From Candidatus Krumholzibacteriia bacterium (lineage in GTDB: Bacteria > Krumholzibacteriota > Krumholzibacteriia > LZORAL124-64-63): DNA of 10,284 nucleotides. Made by a program: the position numbers and the translations under genes. The notes under the pieces are model-generated. The model was given only the letters and a program-made list of their open reading frames with translations. It made no database searches and was not told the origin of the DNA. Positions 6,111-10,284 of the stretch are shown here, one piece after another. Numbering within the stretch: the stretch's first letter is position 1; each line of letters starts with the position of its first letter. The DNA is taken from positions 1 through 10,284 of the forward strand of contig JAOZJV010000074.1 in the NCBI GenBank assembly GCA_029935695.1, read 5' to 3'.

Positions 6111-7052
6111 TTGGAAAACCTATCCGCTGGGCTGTCTGATGGTGGGATGGATGGTGTAGCCTCTCGGTCATTGCGGCAATACAGGCAGTTTTATTCCATT
6201 TACCCGGAAATTTGGCAGACACCGTCTGCCAAAACACTTGAGCGTTTGATTCCTGTTTCAATACGGCAGACACTGCCTGCCAAATCACATTCATCATCTC
6301 CTCAAAAAAACATACCCACTATCCCAATATTAGAGCTGATACAAAAACTCTCCTTCAGCCACTTTGCTGAATTGATTGCGATTTCTGATAATACCAAACG
6401 TAGCTTCTACGAAATTGAGTGCATCCGGGGCAACTGGTCGGTCCGGGAGCTTAAACGGCAGATCGGCAGCCTATACTATGAGCGATCTGGCCTGTCAAAA
6501 GACAAGAAAAAACTGACGGAACAGGCACAAGAAGGTACGGAAGCTGCAGACCCCAGGCTTGCGATACGTGATCCATACGTCTTTGAATTCCTTGGTCTGA
6601 AACCAAGGGAGACCATGAGCGAATCGCATCTGGAGGACCAGCTTCTGGATAAACTCCAGGATTTTCTGCTGGAATTGGGCCATGGGTTCTGCTTTGAGTC
6701 CCGTCAAAAACGGATTCTAATTGGAAATACACATAACTTCGTGGATCTTGTTTTCTATCACCGAATTCTTAAATGCCATGTATTGGTAGAACTGAAAGTC
6801 AAACAATTCAGTCATGAAAATATCGGCCAACTAAATACCTATGTCAGCTGGTACAAGAAAAACATGATGTCCGAGGGGGACAATCCGCCCATCGGCATTC
6901 TTTTGTGCACTCAGAGTGACCAAACATTGGTCGAATATGCTTTGGCCGGCATGGATAATGGGCTATTCGTATCAAAATATCAGCTTGAGCTGCCAAAGAA
7001 GGAGGAGATGCAGCGGTTTTTGGTTAATCATGTTCGGGACACAAAATCATGA
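6111..7052 (+). CDS. DUF1016/YhcG-type PD-(D/E)XK nuclease, N-terminally truncated
   Basis: As annotated from TTG 6111 the product has 313 residues. It matches the C-terminal three quarters of DUF1016 (YhcG-like) proteins: RQYRQFYSIYP, FYEIECIRGNWSVRELKRQIGS, DPYVFEFLGL, then the nuclease domain FLLELGHGFCFESRQKR, the Asp of NFVDLVFYHR, and Glu-x-Lys of VLVELKVKQF, ending with the GILLCTQSD and SKYQLELP motifs. The reading frame stays open and family-like upstream to about 6075 (QNGADRAEYDIRLLE), but has no ATG there and stops at 6045-6047, inside the 28-nt element. The usual 40-60 first residues of the family are missing. TTG 6111 has no Shine-Dalgarno, so expression is doubtful. Known: these proteins are mobile accessory genes, often in restriction-modification or defence neighbourhoods, with predicted nuclease activity. 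The catalytic motif is intact, but the gene may be a decaying insertion. The base-paired repeat at 6211-6288 lies within it. Confidence 0.8.
   Translation: MENLSAGLSDGGMDGVASRSLRQYRQFYSIYPEIWQTPSAKTLERLIPVSIRQTLPAKSHSSSPQKNIPTIPILELIQKLSFSHFAELIAISDNTKRSFYEIECIRGNWSVRELKRQIGSLYYERSGLSKDKKKLTEQAQEGTEAADPRLAIRDPYVFEFLGLKPRETMSESHLEDQLLDKLQDFLLELGHGFCFESRQKRILIGNTHNFVDLVFYHRILKCHVLVELKVKQFSHENIGQLNTYVSWYKKNMMSEGDNPPIGILLCTQSDQTLVEYALAGMDNGLFVSKYQLELPKKEEMQRFLVNHVRDTKS
6211..6288 (+). repeat. Two palindromic units inside the DUF1016 gene, 51 nt apart
   Basis: Unit 1 (6211-6237) contains a perfect 9-bp inverted repeat, TTTGGCAGA and TCTGCCAAA, around CACCG. Unit 2 (6262-6288) is a copy, GGCAGACACTGCCTGCC, with about 22 of 27 bases matching and a weaker palindrome. 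The 51-nt period equals 17 codons, so both encode the same peptide (WQTPSAK and RQTLPAK). The RQT-SAK duplication is known from DUF1016 proteins generally, but the DNA palindrome is notable. Confidence 0.7.
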
Positions 7053-7168
7053 GTGCTTACACCTACCCCACCCATCAAAAAACCTGAAAAACAGGAAAAA
7101 CCGGGACGTAAAGCCCACCAAGGGTTATCATTCCCCTTGTCATTCAATACAAACCCCGGAGCAAAACT
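7053..7168 (+). other. Spacer before rmlA, with a small hairpin
   Basis: No gene is seen. A 6-bp inverted repeat, CAAGGG (7119-7124) and CCCTTG (7134-7139), with a 9-base loop, sits 29 bases before the rmlA start. It has no T run, so it is unlikely to be a terminator. The only clear signal is the GGAG before the GTG at 7169. Confidence 0.4.
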
Positions 7169-8056
7169 GTGGTCAAAACAAAGTTTAAAGGCATCATCCT
7201 GGCAGGCGGAACCGGAAGCCGGTTGCACCCCCTGACTTTAACGGTCAGCAAACAACTGATGCCAATCTACGATAAACCAATGATCTACTACCCACTCAGC
7301 ACCCTCATGCTTGCTGGTATTCGGGATATTCTGATCATCACCACCCCTACTGATCAGGAGAGTTTTCGGGCTCTGCTGGGAGACGGAAGCGCTTGGGGCT
7401 TGAATCTTCAGTATGTGGTCCAGCCCAGTCCCGATGGTCTGGCGCAGGCATTTATCCTGGGTGAGGAGTTCATTGGCGACAGTCCGGTTTGCCTGATTTT
7501 GGGAGATAATATCTTCTATGCAGAAGGCCTTTCCCGCCGGTTGCAAAGTATTGCCCAACAGGAAAACGGAGCCACCATTTTTGCCTATTTTGTGCAGGAT
7601 CCCCAACGTTACGGTGTGGTGGAAATGGATTCTGATCAGCAGGCTTTGAGTATTGAAGAAAAACCAGATCAGCCCAAATCCAACTATGCTGTGACGGGCC
7701 TGTATTTCTACGATAACGATGTGGTGGAAATTGCCAAGAGTATTAAACCCTCGGCTCGTGGCGAACTGGAAATTTCTTCGGTGAATGAGGCTTATATGCA
7801 CCGGGGTGAGTTGCAAGTGGAAGTGCTGGGTCGTGGTGCTGCATGGTTGGATACAGGCACGCATCAAAGTCTTTTGGATGCCGGACAATTCATTCGGGTT
7901 ATTGAGGAGCGTCAGAGTTTGAAGATTGCCTGCCCCGAGGAAATTGCCTGGCGCATGGGCTTCATCAATGACAAACAATTGGAAAAATTGGCGGCTCCCC
8001 TGGAAAACAGTGGCTATGGAAAGTATCTCTTGTCGATTCTTGGAGAAGTTCGATGA
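7169..8056 (+). CDS. rmlA: Glucose-1-phosphate thymidylyltransferase (dTDP-glucose synthesis)
   Basis: RmlA (RfbA) joins dTTP and glucose-1-phosphate to form dTDP-glucose and pyrophosphate, the first step of dTDP-L-rhamnose synthesis, in the cytoplasm. The GTG start at 7169 gives 295 residues, the usual length, and has GGAG eight bases upstream. The nucleotide-binding signature is GIILAGGTGSRLHPLT (8-23), followed by KQLMPIYDKPMIYYPLS. LILGDNIFY holds the metal-binding Asp. Further family motifs are RYGVVEMD, IEEKP, NYAVTGLYFYD, RGELEISSVNEAY and AWLDTGTH. No residue appears missing. It overlaps rmlC by four bases (ATGA), so the two form an operon. Regulation is not visible; the 116 bases before it have no clear promoter. 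The product probably feeds lipopolysaccharide O-antigen, exopolysaccharide or glycosylation of surface proteins. Confidence 0.97.
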   Translation: MVKTKFKGIILAGGTGSRLHPLTLTVSKQLMPIYDKPMIYYPLSTLMLAGIRDILIITTPTDQESFRALLGDGSAWGLNLQYVVQPSPDGLAQAFILGEEFIGDSPVCLILGDNIFYAEGLSRRLQSIAQQENGATIFAYFVQDPQRYGVVEMDSDQQALSIEEKPDQPKSNYAVTGLYFYDNDVVEIAKSIKPSARGELEISSVNEAYMHRGELQVEVLGRGAAWLDTGTHQSLLDAGQFIRVIEERQSLKIACPEEIAWRMGFINDKQLEKLAAPLENSGYGKYLLSILGEVR

Positions 8057-8601
8057 AGGTCATCAAAACAGACATCCCGGGCGTACTGGTTTTTGAACCC
8101 CAGGTGTTCGGTGATGAGCGAGGGTATTTCCTGGAAACCTGGCGCGATGATTTTTTTCGTTCCGTTGGGGTGGACGCGGTCTTCGTTCAGGACAATCAGA
8201 GCAGTAGCCATCAGGGAGTTTTGAGGGGCATTCACTATCAGATTCAACAACCTCAAGGCAAGCTGGTTCGTGTGCTCTCCGGACGGATTTTTGATGTGGC
8301 AGTGGATCTCAGGCGCAGCTCACCAACTTTTGGCCAGTGGACTGGAACGGAGCTCTCTGGTGAGAACCGGCGATTGCTCTGGGTTCCTCCCGGATTTGGC
8401 CATGGTTTCTACGTCTTGAGTGAGACCGCTGAATTTGCTTATAAATGCACTGATTATTATGCCCCGCAGCACGAGCGCATCATACGCTTCGATGATTCCG
8501 ATATTGGTATCGAATGGCCATTGCAGGATCAGTTTCCCACGGTGCTTTCAGAAAAGGACAAGGCTGGGAAACCCTTTAAAATGGCTGATCTTTTTGAATA
8601 A
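8053..8601 (+). CDS. rmlC: dTDP-4-dehydrorhamnose 3,5-epimerase
   Basis: RmlC (RfbC) epimerises C3 and C5 of dTDP-4-keto-6-deoxy-D-glucose, the third step of dTDP-L-rhamnose synthesis. The 182-residue length is typical. The cupin core shows GDERGYFLETW (20-30), VQDNQSSSHQGVLRGIHYQ with the catalytic base His61, QGKLVRVLSG, IFDVAVDLRRSSPTFG, VPPGFGHGFYVLS and the active-site Tyr130 in AYKCTDYY, then IEWPL near the end. The ATG overlaps the rmlA stop as ATGA, and GGAGAA lies 5 bases upstream, so it is translated with rmlA. RmlB (dehydratase) and RmlD (reductase) are not in the window and must be encoded elsewhere for a complete pathway. Transcription probably ends at the terminator near 8702-8733. 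Confidence 0.97.
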   Translation: MKVIKTDIPGVLVFEPQVFGDERGYFLETWRDDFFRSVGVDAVFVQDNQSSSHQGVLRGIHYQIQQPQGKLVRVLSGRIFDVAVDLRRSSPTFGQWTGTELSGENRRLLWVPPGFGHGFYVLSETAEFAYKCTDYYAPQHERIIRFDDSDIGIEWPLQDQFPTVLSEKDKAGKPFKMADLFE

Positions 8602-8639
8602 TTTTTGCTGGCCATCCCCAAACTACTAAGCATTCCCTG

Positions 8640-8664
8640 CGGTGATACGCTATCTGCGTCACCG
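8640..8664 (+). other. Strong hairpin after rmlC without a T run
   Basis: CGGTGA, a TA bulge and CGC pair with GCG and TCACCG around a TATCT loop: nine base pairs in 25 bases. It is followed by TAAAAAG and not by a T tract, so it is not a canonical rho-independent terminator. It may protect the rmlAC mRNA 3' end or be a small palindromic repeat unit. Confidence 0.55.
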
Positions 8665-8701
8665 TAAAAAGTTCATGGATAATAATAAGAGAAACCGACC
8701 G

Positions 8702-8733
8702 CCTTAAGCAGGATGCTGTGCTTGAGGTTTTTT
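8702..8733 (+). terminator. Rho-independent terminator of the rmlA-rmlC operon
   Basis: CCTTAAGCA pairs with TGCTTGAGG (nine pairs including one G-T) around the eight-base loop GGATGCTG, followed at once by T6 (8728-8733) and a further T5 after GTG. It lies 100 bases after the rmlC stop and before the regulatory element of the next gene, as expected for the end of a transcription unit. Confidence 0.75.
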
Positions 8734-8802
8734 GTGTTTTTGTGTCGGTATTTCAATAATCCTGATTCGGAAATGAATAAAGGCAAAAAAAATGAAAAAG
8801 AG

Positions 8803-8830
8803 TGAGGGGTTTTCACCTAAAAAAACGCAC
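8803..8830 (+). promoter_or_regulatory. 28-nt surface-protein regulatory element, copy 4 (Asp-box protein)
   Basis: Starts TGAGGGGTTT and ends AAACGCAC, with CCTAAAA in the middle exactly as in copy 2; preceded by A-rich DNA. Continuing similarity to copy 2 includes CACTAGGTACTAG against CACTGAGTAGTAG. It ends 103 nt before the ATG at 8934 and follows the rmlC terminator, so it is well placed as the promoter of that gene. Confidence 0.6.
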
Positions 8831-8933
8831 TAGGTACTAGATGGGAAATTTCGGATTGATCAGGTTTGACCATAGCATGACAGGAGCTGGGGATGCTCTT
8901 GGCAAAATTGTTGAAAATAGGAGGGTAATGACA

Positions 8934-10284
8934 ATGAAATTACTAATTTCGGTTTTACTGGTACTTGTGTTTGTTTCGGCTTCTGCAGATCCTCTACCAG
9001 AGCCATCTCCAACCTCAGAATACACCATCAACAAACCACATCTTCGTTTCAACCCACGTAAATCCCATATCCGCCTGGAACGCGCCAAGTTCAGGGAATC
9101 TTCACCCGAAAAATCAAGGGGCGGCGATGTGGAGTTGGGTGGTTCCAACGAGTCCAGCGTTGCAGTGAGCCCGCTCGATCCGATGATAGTGGCTTATGCA
9201 TCCTGCCTGGAGTTAAGAGTATCCACCGATGGCGGGGCTACTTTTGGGCCTTCGGTGTTTGCCCCATTCCCGACAACTCACTCCTTGGCTGGTGATCCGG
9301 TTGTGGTTTTTGACACTGAAGGACGACTGTTCTGGGAGTTTCTGGGGTGGCTTGAAACCGGAAATGGGATCGATATCTTTTTGGCCCAATGCGATCCTTC
9401 CACGGGCGAAATTTTGCCTGGTTATCCGGTCAATGTCACGGCTTTGGCACTTGCTCCAGGTGCCAACGGGTATTTTAGTGACAAGCCCTGGATGGCCATT
9501 GATACCAACGAGGGCAGTCCTTTCGAAAATAATATTTACATGGCCTGGACAGTGTTTGGTGGTGATAATCTTGTTGCATATTGTCGTTCTGAAGACCAAG
9601 GCCAAACCTGGTCTGAAGCTGAAATGATGGTTGATACTTATGAGGAGCGTTTTGCATGGCCAACTCATTTGGCAGTGGCCAACAACGGTGACGTTTATTG
9701 TGCCCACCACATTTATGAATATGTCGATATTTATAATAGTTCCCGAATTCAGCTAACCCGGTCTGTTGATGGTGGACTGACCTATGAGAGAGTGGGTGAT
9801 CCCTACCCATCCGGTATGGCCTATTTGGGAGAAAACATCCAATCCGATGGCCACTTCCATTCCCCTGGAACCGATTTTTGGTTCCAAGGTAGCTTTCAGC
9901 CTTGGATTTTGACCGATCCACACAACTCGGCTAATCTCAGTGTTGTTGCCTGTGCCGATTCTGATGGACCACTTGGACACGGGGATGACGGTAATATTTA
10001 TATTGTCCATTCAACCGACAATGGTCAGACATGGTCAGATCGCCAAAGAGTTGATTCTGATATAGGCGAGTCGTTACAAGTCTTTCCTACCGCTACCAGA
10101 GATCCGGAAAATGGAAATATTGCTGTCACCTGGTATGACACGCGGGAAGGCCATCTTAACGGAGATAATAATTTCCTTCTGAATACCTATGCAACGGTAA
10201 GCTTCGATGGTGGTCTTAACTTTTTACCTGATTTCCGTATTGATGACGAACCCTTTGATCCAGATGCAGGAGCGCCGTGCCGCT
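8934..10284 (+). CDS. Secreted sialidase-like BNR/Asp-box protein, N-terminal 450 residues (runs off window)
   Basis: ATG 8934 is chosen over the in-frame ATG 8928 because AGGAGGG (8919-8925) is 8 nt from the former and only 2 nt from the latter. The first 18 residues (MKLLISVLLVLVFVSASA) are a signal peptide. Five Asp-box motifs (S-x-D-x-G-x-T-x) follow: STDGGATF (97), SEDQGQTW (219), SVDGGLTY (277), STDNGQTW (360) and SFDGGLNF (423). They are spaced like the blades of a six-bladed beta-propeller, with FRIP-independent but family-typical SSVAVSPLDP and VTWYDTR segments. This fold occurs in exo-alpha-sialidases, but also in many propellers without known activity; the catalytic Arg triad and Tyr/Glu pair cannot be recognised with confidence, so sialidase activity is not claimed. 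A C-terminal sorting domain like that of the S8 protease would be expected beyond the window. Expression is probably from the element at 8803-8830. Confidence 0.9.
   Translation, partial: MKLLISVLLVLVFVSASADPLPEPSPTSEYTINKPHLRFNPRKSHIRLERAKFRESSPEKSRGGDVELGGSNESSVAVSPLDPMIVAYASCLELRVSTDGGATFGPSVFAPFPTTHSLAGDPVVVFDTEGRLFWEFLGWLETGNGIDIFLAQCDPSTGEILPGYPVNVTALALAPGANGYFSDKPWMAIDTNEGSPFENNIYMAWTVFGGDNLVAYCRSEDQGQTWSEAEMMVDTYEERFAWPTHLAVANNGDVYCAHHIYEYVDIYNSSRIQLTRSVDGGLTYERVGDPYPSGMAYLGENIQSDGHFHSPGTDFWFQGSFQPWILTDPHNSANLSVVACADSDGPLGHGDDGNIYIVHSTDNGQTWSDRQRVDSDIGESLQVFPTATRDPENGNIAVTWYDTREGHLNGDNNFLLNTYATVSFDGGLNFLPDFRIDDEPFDPDAGAPCR

Noticed and set aside
1376..7052. ATPase and DUF1016 nuclease as parts of one defence system
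   Set aside because: They are 3.5 kb apart, separated by sigma and protease genes, in different transcription units, and one is truncated. No methylase, toxin-antitoxin pair or other defence gene is present.
7083..7095. CCTG-AAAAA-CAGG hairpin after the DUF1016 gene as a terminator
   Set aside because: Only four base pairs and no T run on the plus strand; flanking T runs on the minus strand do not follow any minus-strand gene.
7238..7978. A 246-codon minus-strand open frame
   Set aside because: It is the complement of rmlA, whose motifs are continuous across the whole stretch.
1..10284. CRISPR arrays, tRNA or rRNA genes, insertion-sequence transposases
   Set aside because: No regularly spaced repeats, no cloverleaf-like or rRNA-like sequence and no transposase motifs were seen on either strand.

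Overview
The window looks like chromosomal DNA of a Gram-negative, environmental, probably uncultured bacterium. Two secreted proteins are present. One ends in a FlgD-Ig-like / type IX-like C-terminal sorting domain of the NPFNPRTTIKF type, which is common in the FCB superphylum and neighbouring candidate phyla (for example Krumholzibacteriota, Eisenbacteria, Latescibacterota). The ECF sigma factor is of the kind usually paired with a Hanks-type Ser/Thr kinase (also frequent in Acidobacteria and Planctomycetes). Phylum assignment is inference from protein style only.

Layout. (1) 1-1046, minus: N-terminal part of a Ser/Thr protein kinase, cut by the window edge. (2) 1047-1375: non-coding, with a duplicated divergent promoter region, the first codons of a lost surface-protein gene, and a probable promoter for the next gene. 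(3) 1376-2599, plus: AAA ATPase with a DUF4143-type, PD-(D/E)XK-like C-terminus. (4) 2606-2816: remnant of a surface-protein sorting domain. (5) 2838-3425, minus: ECF sigma factor. (6) 3426-3595: second copy of the divergent promoter region. (7) 3596-5980, plus: secreted subtilisin-like (S8) protease. (8) 6111-7052, plus: DUF1016/YhcG-type PD-(D/E)XK nuclease that has lost its N-terminus. (9) 7169-8601, plus: rmlA-rmlC operon for dTDP-L-rhamnose. (10) 8602-8933: hairpin, intrinsic terminator and regulatory element. (11) 8934-end, plus: secreted sialidase-like (BNR/Asp-box) protein, open at the window edge.

The main finding is an ungapped 28-nt element (TGATGGGATT, 11 variable but A-rich bases, then TACGCAC) that occurs four times. 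All copies point the same way, at 1091, 3450, 6045 and 8803. Two copies lie about 100-120 nt upstream of intact secreted-protein genes (protease and Asp-box protein). The third lies exactly 103 nt upstream of the start codon of a destroyed secreted-protein gene, and the fourth is fused almost directly to the truncated DUF1016 gene. I infer a promoter or operator family for exported proteins, possibly read by the adjacent sigma factor and modulated by the kinase.

The 106 bp around copies 1 and 2 are duplicated as a block (1045-1150 and 3405-3510), including the first codons and ribosome-binding site of the sigma gene. The simplest history is a tandem duplication of [sigma - divergent promoter - surface-protein gene]. 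The left sigma copy was then lost down to a 9-codon leader in front of the kinase, and the left surface-protein gene was largely replaced by the AAA ATPase. Two of the four element loci now carry accessory genes instead of secreted proteins.
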